Below, one piece after another: positions 5,968 to 11,802 of a stretch of DNA of 14,967 bases (positions are counted from its first letter, which is position 1; the number at the start of each line of letters is the position of its first letter). The notes under the pieces were generated by a model. That model was not told the DNA's origin. It searched no databases and was given only the letters and a program-made list of their open reading frames with translations. This DNA comes from Patescibacteria group bacterium (GTDB lineage: Bacteria; Patescibacteriota; Minisyncoccia; Phycocordibacterales; UBA2100): NCBI GenBank assembly GCA_024654485.1, contig JANLHO010000005.1, positions 1 through 14,967 of the forward strand. The letters run 5' to 3'. Position numbers and translations under genes: made by a program.

Positions 5968-6354
5968 ATGCGGCATCTCTCCGCAGAGGAGCTTTTGATA
6001 TTGCACGCCCGTGTCGTAGATGCGACGGGCGGGTCACATGGTGTGCGCGACATAGGATTACTGCAATCAATATCGGTAAAACCATCGGCGCAATTCGGCG
6101 GCAGGGATCTGTATGACGGTGTTTTCAAAAAAGCGGCCGTTCTTTTGGAGTCCATTGCTAATTATCACGTTTTCATTGATGGCAACAAACGTACGGCTCT
6201 CACCGCCGCGGCGTATTTTTTGCATCAGAACGGCTATGAGCTTACCGCTTCCAACGCAGCCGCCGAGAAGATGGTTCTCGCCGTTGCGACAAAGAGTATG
6301 GAAGTAGATGCGCTTGAGGTATGGCTCAAGAAACACAGCACAAAGGCGGTTTAA
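5968..6354 (+). CDS. doc: Doc/Fic-family toxin (death on curing)
   Basis: 128 residues, standard for Doc. The Fic-fold motif is HVFIDGNKR (His67 to Arg75), matching the Doc form HxFx(D/N)(A/G)NKR, where Lys replaces the second Gly of AMP-transferring Fic proteins. GGSHGVRDIGLLQSI at about 21-35 and the following QFGG...YDGVFKKAAVLLESI are also typical of Doc. Known family activity: phosphorylation of elongation factor Tu, arresting translation, relieved by a partner antitoxin. The partner here is the AbrB-like protein rather than Phd. The gene starts 3 nt after the antitoxin stop, so they are co-transcribed. All motif residues are intact, so it is probably active. Confidence 0.88.
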   Translation: MRHLSAEELLILHARVVDATGGSHGVRDIGLLQSISVKPSAQFGGRDLYDGVFKKAAVLLESIANYHVFIDGNKRTALTAAAYFLHQNGYELTASNAAAEKMVLAVATKSMEVDALEVWLKKHSTKAV

Positions 6355-6373
6355 AGAAACCACGATTCGGCGT

Positions 6374-6379
6374 TATAGT
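6374..6379 (+). promoter_or_regulatory. -10 box for gatC-gatA
   Basis: TATAGT lies 8 nt before the gatC ATG at 6388, giving a leaderless or nearly leaderless transcript. The same box and spacing occur in the gatC remnant at 5632-5637. No clear -35 box is seen. Confidence 0.5.
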
Positions 6380-6387
6380 ATGCGGAT

Positions 6388-6681
6388 ATGGGGGATAAGG
6401 TAGATGTTGCGGCACTCGCGAAGCTATCAAGGCTGGAGGTGTCGGCGGAGGAGCTTAGAGCGCTGGAGAAGGAGATTCCCGATATCCTCTCGTTCGTGGA
6501 GACGATAAAGGAAGCACATGGTTCGACAAGCTCACCACGGGCAGGCTCAGGGTTACAAAACGTGATGCGGGAGGATGGCGAGCCGCACGAGAGCGGCAAG
6601 TACACCAAAGAGCTTCTGGATGCCGCGCCCGCGCGCGAGGGCGACCGCATCTTGGTCAAGCAAGTTATAAAGAGGAAGTGA
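6388..6681 (+). CDS. gatC: Asp/Glu-tRNA amidotransferase subunit GatC, with a repeat insert
   Basis: 97 residues, usual length. LAKLSRLEVSAEELRALEKEI and the later ILSFVETIKEA match the N-terminal helices of GatC; NVMREDGEP and LLDAAPAREGDRILVKQVI match the conserved extended C-terminal part. GatC wraps around GatA and stabilises the GatCAB complex, which converts mischarged Asp-tRNA(Asn) or Glu-tRNA(Gln). Between the helices and NVMRED lies GSTSSPRAGSG (residues 45-55), absent from ordinary GatC and encoded by a small repeat (6520-6552). ATG 6388 is chosen because it places MGDKVDVAALAKL in the normal register; the ATG at 6380 is out of frame. gatA follows after 32 nt; gatB is not in the window. 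Confidence 0.9.
   Translation: MGDKVDVAALAKLSRLEVSAEELRALEKEIPDILSFVETIKEAHGSTSSPRAGSGLQNVMREDGEPHESGKYTKELLDAAPAREGDRILVKQVIKRK
6520..6552 (+). repeat. In-frame small repeat in gatC
   Basis: The stretch beginning GGTTCGACAAGCTCACCA and running through GGGCAGGCTCAGGG encodes GSTSSPRAGSG in the linker of GatC. The 'TTCGACAAGCTCA' core is, from general knowledge, recurrent in genomes of uncultured candidate phyla; I see only this one copy here. Confidence 0.55.
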
Positions 6682-6707
6682 ACAGCAAACAGTGAACAGA
6701 GAACAGG
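6680..6707 (+). repeat. Heptamer array between gatC and gatA
   Basis: Four 7-nt units: GAACAGC, AAACAGT, GAACAGA, GAACAGG. The array begins at the gatC stop codon and ends six bases before the gatA ATG, occupying nearly the whole intergenic space where a ribosome binding site would be expected. No other SD-like sequence is seen there. Confidence 0.85.
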
Positions 6708-6713
6708 AAATCC

Positions 6714-8141
6714 ATGGATACAATGCAACTAACCATAGCGGAAGCTCGGAGGGCGCTTGATGCCAAGGAGTATTCGGCGCTTGAGCTGACGGAAGCGCAT
6801 CTGGACGCTATTGCGAAAAAAGATGGGGAGATACATGCGTATCTGGAGGTGTGGGCCGATTCGGCGCGCGCGGAGGCGAAAAAAGCGGATGAGATGATAG
6901 CTCGCGGGGAAGCGATGCCTCTTACAGGAATACCGCTTGCCATAAAAGACAACATATTGATAGAGGGCCGCATAGTGAGCTCTGCATCAAAAATACTTGA
7001 GAGCTACCGCGCATCGTACAGCGCGACCGTCATAGATAAGCTCCGCGCTCAGGGGGCGGTTTTCCTGGGGCGCACCAACATGGACGAATTCGCCATGGGC
7101 TCCTCCACGGAAAACTCCGCTTACGGTACGACAAAAAATCCGCACGACCTAGCGCGCGTGCCGGGAGGCTCTTCCGGCGGCTCCGCCGCGGCAGTCGCCG
7201 CAGGAATGGCGATGGGCGCTCTGGGGAGCGACACGGGCGGCTCCATCCGCCAGCCCGCCTCGCATTGCGGCGTCGTTGGCCTCAAGCCGACATACGGGGC
7301 AGTTTCCCGTCTGGGTCTGATGTCTATGGGTTCGTCGCTTGATCAGATAGGGCCTCTCGCGAAGTCTGTAGAAGATGCGCGTACTCTCTTAGCATCCATA
7401 TCAGGGTACGACGAGAACGACAGCACCTCACTTCCGGCGAACAGCGAACAGCGAACAGCGAACAGAAAATTGAGGAAGGTTATTGGTGTGCCGCGCGCGT
7501 TCGTGAAAAGTGGCGTAGAGACGGACGTACTCGCGCTTTTTGAGGAGACGCTGGCTCGTCTTGAGAAGGCGGGATACGAGATACGCGATACAGAGATGCC
7601 CAATGTCGCTTACTCCCTGCCGGTGTATTACGTAATTTGTCCTGCGGAAGTTTCCACCAACATGGCGCGATACGACGGCATAAGATACGGATTGTCGGTG
7701 CCAGCGGATACCATACAGCACGTCTACACGAAGACGCGCAGGGCGGGATTCGGTGCGGAAGTGAGGCGCAGGATACTGACAGGCACATTCGTTCTTTCTT
7801 CGGGGTACGCGGATGCGTACTATCGCAAGGCTAGAGCCGTGAGGCAACTCATACGCGAGGATTTCAGGCGCGCATTTGATGCGGTGGACGCCATCGCGCT
7901 CCCGACAGCCCCCGGGCCGGCCTTCAAGGTGGGTGAAAAATCGCAGGACCCACTAGCGATGTACGCGGAGGACATCTTCAGCGTTACCGCGAACCTCTCC
8001 GGAACGCCAGCCATCTCCGTTCCCTCCGGTACGGTGGAGAGGGAAGGGAAGTCGCTGCCCGTCGGATTCCAGCTGATCGCCGCGCACGGCGCCGAAGAGA
8101 CGCTCTTCGCGATAGGGTCAGATGTGGAGAACATAAAGTAG
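6714..8141 (+). CDS. gatA: Asp/Glu-tRNA amidotransferase subunit GatA
   Basis: 475 residues, near the usual 480-490. The amidase-signature triad is visible: Lys78 in PLAIKDN, the cis-Ser in GGSSGGSAAA (Ser153), and nucleophile Ser177 in GSDTGGSIRQPA. Further GatA landmarks are GRTNMDEFAMGSS, GLKPTYGAVSRLGLM and SLDQIGPLAKSVED, with YYVICPAEVSTNMARYDGIRYG read in two parts, and VTANLSGTPAISVP near the end. It hydrolyses glutamine to give ammonia for the GatB-catalysed transamidation. Residues about 240-252 (LPANSEQRTANRK) come from a heptamer array (7437-7464) sitting in the linker before KVIGVP. An in-frame ATG at 6723 is an alternative start. Confidence 0.96.
   Translation: MDTMQLTIAEARRALDAKEYSALELTEAHLDAIAKKDGEIHAYLEVWADSARAEAKKADEMIARGEAMPLTGIPLAIKDNILIEGRIVSSASKILESYRASYSATVIDKLRAQGAVFLGRTNMDEFAMGSSTENSAYGTTKNPHDLARVPGGSSGGSAAAVAAGMAMGALGSDTGGSIRQPASHCGVVGLKPTYGAVSRLGLMSMGSSLDQIGPLAKSVEDARTLLASISGYDENDSTSLPANSEQRTANRKLRKVIGVPRAFVKSGVETDVLALFEETLARLEKAGYEIRDTEMPNVAYSLPVYYVICPAEVSTNMARYDGIRYGLSVPADTIQHVYTKTRRAGFGAEVRRRILTGTFVLSSGYADAYYRKARAVRQLIREDFRRAFDAVDAIALPTAPGPAFKVGEKSQDPLAMYAEDIFSVTANLSGTPAISVPSGTVEREGKSLPVGFQLIAAHGAEETLFAIGSDVENIK
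7437..7464 (+). repeat. Heptamer array (four GCGAACA units) inside gatA
   Basis: Four exact GCGAACA units at 7437-7443, 7444-7450, 7451-7457 and 7458-7464, translated as ANSEQRTANR. The array is read in frame between the amidase core and the insertion domain of GatA. Confidence 0.9.
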
Positions 8142-8181
8142 TAGCCGCGTGGAGAACCGCTTTGCGGCTCTCTTTACGCGG

Positions 8182-8187
8182 TATAAT
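8182..8187 (+). promoter_or_regulatory. -10 box deciding the start of the membrane protein gene
   Basis: A consensus TATAAT ends exactly 6 nt before ATG 8194. This favours a leaderless start at 8194 over an upstream in-frame GTG at 8149. Confidence 0.6.
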
Positions 8188-8193
8188 TCCGAA

Positions 8194-8901
8194 ATGGTCG
8201 GACCTTCCGTCGGCGAGTCATTCGCGTGGGCGTTCAGCTCTCTGGGCGAGCTGTTTTTCAAGTGGGTTCCCGCGACCATCGCTACCGTAGCCGGCGCAGG
8301 GACGCCCCCGCCGCCCGGCTCGCCAGCTCCGGCGGTCTCCATGGTCTGGCATCCCGTCACTGTGCCCGAGGCCGTGCAGTATCTTCAGGCCGCTTCCGAT
8401 ACGGGCGTCTGGAGCAATCTGTATCACCAGTGGAGCGTCTTTGTAGCCATCTCCCTTTTCATCTCCCTGATTTTGACGGCCCTTGTCATCTACTGCGCTA
8501 TTCGCATACAGCAGATCCGCTATCACGAAAGAACGATGTTTGACGCCATGGCCAACACCGTGAGAGCGGTCAATATCCCCAAAACCCAGCTGAGGTGGCA
8601 GCGCATTACGGAGCAAATGGAGAGCGACGACGAACACCGTTGGCGATTGGCGATACTTGAGGCCGATATAATGCTCAACGAGCTTCTGGATACTCTAGGG
8701 TATAAGGGGGAAACGATGGCCGACAAAATGAAGCAGGTCGCTCCTGCGGATCTCAACACGATAGACTTGGCGTGGGAGGCGCACAAGGCGCGCAACCGCA
8801 TCGCGCATGAGGGCACGCATGCACACCTCTCCAAGGATGAGGCGCAGCGCATCATCGGTCTATACCGGCGCGTTTTCCGCGAATCTAATTTCATAGAGTA
8901 G
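8194..8901 (+). CDS. Membrane-anchored protein with a HEPN-like RxxxxH motif
   Basis: 235 residues from ATG 8194 (250 if GTG 8149 is used). The N-terminal part is proline-rich near residues 37-47 (TPPPPGSPAP). One clear membrane helix spans about 80-103 (WSVFVAISLFISLILTALV), and about 11-35 may be a second. The cytoplasmic tail is helical: RWQRITEQMES, then RLAILEADIMLNELLDTLGYKGETM, then AWEAHKARNRIAHEG. The last contains Arg200-x4-His205, the pattern of HEPN-type RNases and HEPN-like helical bundles. I recognise the tail as resembling hypothetical proteins recurrent in Parcubacteria but know of no assigned function. It follows gatA closely and ends at the 54-nt hairpin. Nuclease activity is only a possibility. 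Confidence 0.7.
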   Translation: MVGPSVGESFAWAFSSLGELFFKWVPATIATVAGAGTPPPPGSPAPAVSMVWHPVTVPEAVQYLQAASDTGVWSNLYHQWSVFVAISLFISLILTALVIYCAIRIQQIRYHERTMFDAMANTVRAVNIPKTQLRWQRITEQMESDDEHRWRLAILEADIMLNELLDTLGYKGETMADKMKQVAPADLNTIDLAWEAHKARNRIAHEGTHAHLSKDEAQRIIGLYRRVFRESNFIE

Positions 8902-8908
8902 CTAGTAA

Positions 8909-8962
8909 GCCACGTGACGAAAACACCCGCCAAAAGGCGGGGTTTTCGTTTTACGTGGTTGC
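8909..8962 (+). repeat. 54-nt hairpin element, copy 1 (bidirectional terminator-like)
   Basis: CCACGT...ACGTGG flank CGAAAAC-ACCCGCC, a 4-nt loop AAAA, and GGCGGG-GTTTTCG, followed by TTTT. It differs from 11453-11506 at one position of 54. It can terminate the upstream membrane protein gene. Its last bases read GCAACCA on the minus strand, the same as the end of a tRNA-fMet. Confidence 0.85.
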
Positions 8963-9145
8963 ACATGTCGGTATCGTACCCGTGCGGTCAAGCACCACAA
9001 GGTTCTTTGAACCCCATCTTACCACTCCGGCGATGCATGTCGGTATGGGTCAGTTCCAGCGCCTTTGAGCGATTCTTGGGAGCTTTTAGCACAGAAAAAC
9101 AGGCAGGGCGGTACCGTACCGAGACATGCACCATGAGGTGATACT
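8963..9145. other. Intergenic region with repeated CATGTCGGTAT and CGGTACCGTACC motifs
   Basis: No gene seen. CATGTCGGTAT occurs at 8964-8974 and 9036-9046. CGGTACCGTACC occurs at 9109-9120 and again at 10220-10231, before the next gene. A small hairpin GGTTC-ttt-GAACC lies at 9001-9013. GAGGTGA at 9135-9141 is a good Shine-Dalgarno for ATG 9146, the only clear one in the window. Confidence 0.6.
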
Positions 9146-10171
9146 ATGGGATTAATGTCAGATTTCGAGAAGCTGAACAAACCCACTGCTGATAGGCAGG
9201 CCAACACATCACCCCAAGAACAATCGGGAGACCGCGCGCTCAACACTCCAAATATTGTTGTCCCCGACCAGATTCGACAGGAGCATTTAGCTCGTACCGC
9301 GCGGCAAGAAGCGGAGCGACAGGCTGCTAGCGAGAAAGCGAACGCGGCGAAGATAGCGGCGCTACATCAGCAACTGGGAATAAAAAATCCAGAGCAAATG
9401 CGCGAAGAAGTCATTCAAAAGGCACTAGAGGAGGGAGGATCTCGGATGTACACGTCTGTTGCCGATGATCTTTCTCAAAGGGAATCTGCGGGATATCAAT
9501 CGATTGAGGATTCGAGGATTAATGACGGCCGCGGCCAATCCGGCATAGGCCGGATTTTCGCAGATGCCAGCGCTAAGTTGGAAGGCGGTATGCAGTCAGG
9601 ATTAAGTGAGTCGTTGGGTAAGCGCGGATTGCAGGAACTCATCGACATCCGCATAGATACAAAGCCGGTATACGAACAGGTAAGAATACCGGGGCGCAAG
9701 GGTGTGTTCGGGATCGGCGGAACCCCGGAACAGATCGAAAGAAGGGCGACGGGCCGAACAGAGCCGATCAAACATAGCGAAATCGTGAAGGGAGGAAAGG
9801 ACGAACCGGCAGTACGAATTAGTTATTTTGCCGGCGCGAAAGATTCTCAGTGGAAAGATTATTCAGGTCGTTACGGACAGTTACTGGTATTCGAGATGCT
9901 AGTACCGGCGTCAGTTGCGAAAGAAATCGAACAGGAGATCGCGAAAGACCCCGCTGTAATAAGAGATATTGTAGGCAGGTTTGCGAAAGATAAGATTCTG
10001 AAAGATCCGAAAACGTGGGAGACGCCCTACAGGGGCGGGGACCCCCTCCGGCCGCCATACGATAGATGGGATGCGAAAACGGGCGGAAGAGTGTACGTGC
10101 AGAAAGAGGGTGACGCTTCAGGTTGGCATGACGAAAACATCCGTCAAGTGAAAAGAGGTTATAGAAAATAA
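9146..10171 (+). CDS. Hypothetical protein, no recognised family
   Basis: 341 residues, no cysteine, no membrane segment and no signal peptide. ATG 9146 has GAGGTGA at suitable spacing; ATG 9155 is in frame and possible. Residues 41-78 are charged and alanine-rich and likely coiled coil (RQEHLARTARQEAERQAASEK in two parts). A polar middle (100-160) is followed by a more ordered C-terminal part, 165-341, with RISYFAGAKDSQWKDYSGRYG, then LLVFEMLVPASVAKEI, and a basic tail ending in KRGYRK. I do not recognise it. It lies with the next gene between two copies of the 54-nt hairpin and is visibly richer in A+T than ligA or gatA, so it may belong to an acquired segment. Confidence 0.7.
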   Translation: MGLMSDFEKLNKPTADRQANTSPQEQSGDRALNTPNIVVPDQIRQEHLARTARQEAERQAASEKANAAKIAALHQQLGIKNPEQMREEVIQKALEEGGSRMYTSVADDLSQRESAGYQSIEDSRINDGRGQSGIGRIFADASAKLEGGMQSGLSESLGKRGLQELIDIRIDTKPVYEQVRIPGRKGVFGIGGTPEQIERRATGRTEPIKHSEIVKGGKDEPAVRISYFAGAKDSQWKDYSGRYGQLLVFEMLVPASVAKEIEQEIAKDPAVIRDIVGRFAKDKILKDPKTWETPYRGGDPLRPPYDRWDAKTGGRVYVQKEGDASGWHDENIRQVKRGYRK

Positions 10172-10206
10172 CACATCTTTCATCGCGGCTTTGGTGTTTC
10201 TTAGGG

Positions 10207-10248
10207 CTTTGATGCCAGACGGTACCGTACCAAACACTGTAGTATCAT
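10207..10248 (+). promoter_or_regulatory. Repeat-bearing promoter region of the next gene
   Basis: CTTTGATGCCAGACGG (10207-10222) is repeated exactly at 11318-11333, after the gene. It runs into CGGTACCGTACC (10220-10231), shared with 9109-9120. TATCAT at 10243-10248 ends 6 nt before ATG 10255, indicating a leaderless transcript. The shared motifs could be operators for a common regulator. Confidence 0.5.
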
Positions 10249-10254
10249 TGTTGT

Positions 10255-11196
10255 ATGGGACTTGAAGGGCAATCGTTGGAGAAATTGTCGGAGAATGTCG
10301 AAGTGATTGACACGCCGATGGCGAGGTTCCGCTTCATATACGAGAATCATCAATTTGGGCATTCACCCGAAGAATTGGGGCATCCTGATGCTTTCGCGAC
10401 AGAAGCAGTTGGCGCAGCAGATTTTGCCGACCCAGAAGTTGCGCGACGAATGGTCGGGTGGTTGTTGGATAATTTGTCAAATCGGAAACCTACCGAACGT
10501 GCCCCGAATCCGACTGCGTATGTGGAATCGCTTGAAGTGAACCGCACGCCCGTATACCTTGTTGACATAGTCGATCCTGAGGAAACATATTTTTCCGCTT
10601 CAGTCGCAACGTACGCTTTAGGTACAGGGGCTAATGTTGGTGCCAGTGTGCTTGCAGCTACCTATATAGCGAAGAAAATAAAAGATGATGAACCAATGAG
10701 TCGGCGCAAATTTTTAAAGGGAGCGCTTGCAACAGGAATTGCCGCCAAGGGAGCAGTGTCGGCGACACCTCAGATTGCAGACCTCACTATTGATCCAGAG
10801 AGATTTTCAAAACCAGGACCGGTAGAAAAAACCGTAAGAAGTACGAGCGAGGCAATTAGTCCGGAAATACACATGTTTATCTGGAGCTTTCGGAACGCTG
10901 TGTGGGCGCACAAATTGAATCAGATCGCTCAGAAGCTAAGAGATGAAAAGGGCCAAAAGCCTGAGATCGCTATGCAACTCGGTCGTGCGCACAGCGGTCT
11001 CGAAACGATGCTGCGTGCTGATCCGGAAAAGCGACTCTCGTATATACGAAATGCCAGCAGGATAATCAACCTTCTCATTCCTTTCAAGGAAAGAGGTGTT
11101 CGTATATCTTCCATTGCTCGCCTAGAGTTTAAAGATAGCGAGTGGGTTCCAACTGAGACGTATCACGAACCTGATTTGGAGCAGATAGAAAGATAG
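10255..11196 (+). CDS. Unrecognised protein with an internal twin-arginine motif
   Basis: 313 residues. Residues 1-115 are soluble-looking (FIYENHQFGHSPEELGHPD). A hydrophobic stretch at about 116-138 is followed by MSRRKFLKGALATGIAAKGA at 148-167: a textbook Tat signal (S-R-R-K-F-L-K plus hydrophobic core, then AVSA), but in the middle of the protein. ATG 10696 encodes the Met of that motif, so an internal start could give a 166-residue exported form, though no strong SD is seen. The C-terminal part has FRNAVWAHKLNQIAQKLRD and IAMQLGRAHSGLETML, faintly like the RN...GxxH pattern of TraB/ChaN-like proteins; this is a weak guess. A strong terminator follows. The second gene of the hairpin-bounded segment. 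Confidence 0.7.
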   Translation: MGLEGQSLEKLSENVEVIDTPMARFRFIYENHQFGHSPEELGHPDAFATEAVGAADFADPEVARRMVGWLLDNLSNRKPTERAPNPTAYVESLEVNRTPVYLVDIVDPEETYFSASVATYALGTGANVGASVLAATYIAKKIKDDEPMSRRKFLKGALATGIAAKGAVSATPQIADLTIDPERFSKPGPVEKTVRSTSEAISPEIHMFIWSFRNAVWAHKLNQIAQKLRDEKGQKPEIAMQLGRAHSGLETMLRADPEKRLSYIRNASRIINLLIPFKERGVRISSIARLEFKDSEWVPTETYHEPDLEQIER

Positions 11197-11233
11197 GTTA
11201 CACAAAAACATGTTGGTGGGCTGGTCTGCGCCG

Positions 11234-11273
11234 AAGCACGAAGGCCGGGACTTTAATCGCGGCCTTCGTGCTT
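11234..11273 (+). terminator. Intrinsic terminator
   Basis: Exact 14-bp arms AAGCACGAAGGCCG (11234-11247) and its complement (11260-11273), 12-nt loop, then TT before CC. It ends the gene at 10255-11196. Confidence 0.85.
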
Positions 11274-11452
11274 TTCCGAGCGTTTACGGCTGTCTATCCC
11301 GTATCGACATTTGAGCCCTTTGATGCCAGACGGAACGGATCCTAGGCGTCACAATTTGTTTTCCAAATAGTGACCTAGTTGCTTCTTCAAGAATTTCCTA
11401 CCGGAACCACTTTTAAGAAACCGTTCCCGCCCTCACGCGGCTTGCTGGCGCA
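11274..11452. other. Gene-free stretch with one repeat
   Basis: I see no credible gene here. It carries the second copy of CTTTGATGCCAGACGG (11318-11333), with an ACGGAACGGATCC sequence after it instead of the CGGTACCGTACC found near 10220. Confidence 0.5.
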
Positions 11453-11506
11453 GCCACGTGACGAAAACACCCGCCAACAGGCGGGGTTTTCGTTTTACGT
11501 GGTTGC
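11453..11506 (-). repeat. 54-nt hairpin element, copy 2
   Basis: Identical to 8909-8962 except for one base in the loop (CAACAG for CAAAAG). Read on the minus strand it directly follows a tRNA-fMet 3' end including CCA (11500-11518), so it looks like that tRNA's original terminator. Confidence 0.85.
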
Positions 11507-11709
11507 GGGGGCGGGATTGGTCAGGAATAATTTGCTTGCCGTCGCAAGCAAATTTTCACGACCCTGGCTCGCGGTTTCGCCTGCTGGCGAAACATCGCTC
11601 CGCCTTGCAAATCCCGACGCGAAGTGCTCAGGCACTTCGCTCCCTCTGCACAAAACGCAAAACTCCGGCACAAGGCCGGAATTTTACATTTTGTTGCGGG
11701 GGCGGGATT
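11500..11709 (-). repeat. tRNA-linked repeat element, fMet copy
   Basis: Reading from the tRNA on the minus strand: terminator 11664-11680; GTTTTGCGTTTTGTGC 11648-11663; a 9-bp hairpin with a 4-nt loop (GCGAAGTGC arms, 11619-11640); an inverted copy of the T-arm (TGCAAATCCCG read on the plus strand, 11606-11616); GCGGAGCGATG 11593-11603; a GTTTCGCC hairpin 11574-11593; GCGACGGCAAG 11535-11545 inside an 11-bp hairpin (11529-11554); and a direct copy of the tRNA 3' end at 11500-11518, this one with CCA. The direct repeat 11502-11518 equals 11693-11709 exactly (17 nt). The tRNA-Asp copy has the same order and spacing. Confidence 0.85.
11664..11680 (-). terminator. Terminator after tRNA-fMet (minus strand)
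   Basis: TCCGGC and GCCGGA arms with a 5-nt loop; on the minus strand it is followed by GTTTTGCGTTTTG. AATTTTAC on the plus side makes it usable in both directions. Confidence 0.65.
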
Positions 11710-11765
11710 TGCACCCGCGACCTCAAGGTTATGAGCCTTGCGAGCTACTACTGCTCCACCCCGCT
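11694..11765 (-). tRNA. tRNA-fMet (CAT), initiator type
   Basis: On the minus strand the acceptor is AGCGGGG/CCCCGCA, with A1 facing A72, the unpaired 1:72 end that marks initiators. D stem is GAGC/GCTC with the A11-U24 pair of initiators. Anticodon arm is CAAGG-CTCATAA-CCTTG. T arm is GCGGG-TGCAAAT-CCCGC. Oddities: the D loop is only seven bases (AGTAGTA) without the usual GG; the anticodon stem has A29-U41 in place of the third G-C pair; T-loop position 55 is G; and no CCA is encoded (ACAA follows), although CCA is present in the downstream copy at 11500-11518. Confidence 0.88.
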
Positions 11766-11802
11766 TTTGCGAGTTTACTACGAAAAGACGAGCGTAGCAA
11801 TT

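Noticed and set aside
8914..9141. Frame starting MTKTPAKRRGF after the membrane protein
   Set aside because: It is translation of the 54-nt hairpin; the same peptide start appears at 11458 for the same reason.
9146..10171. An ADP-ribosyltransferase or other toxin assignment for the first island gene
   Set aside because: No catalytic motif could be placed with any confidence.
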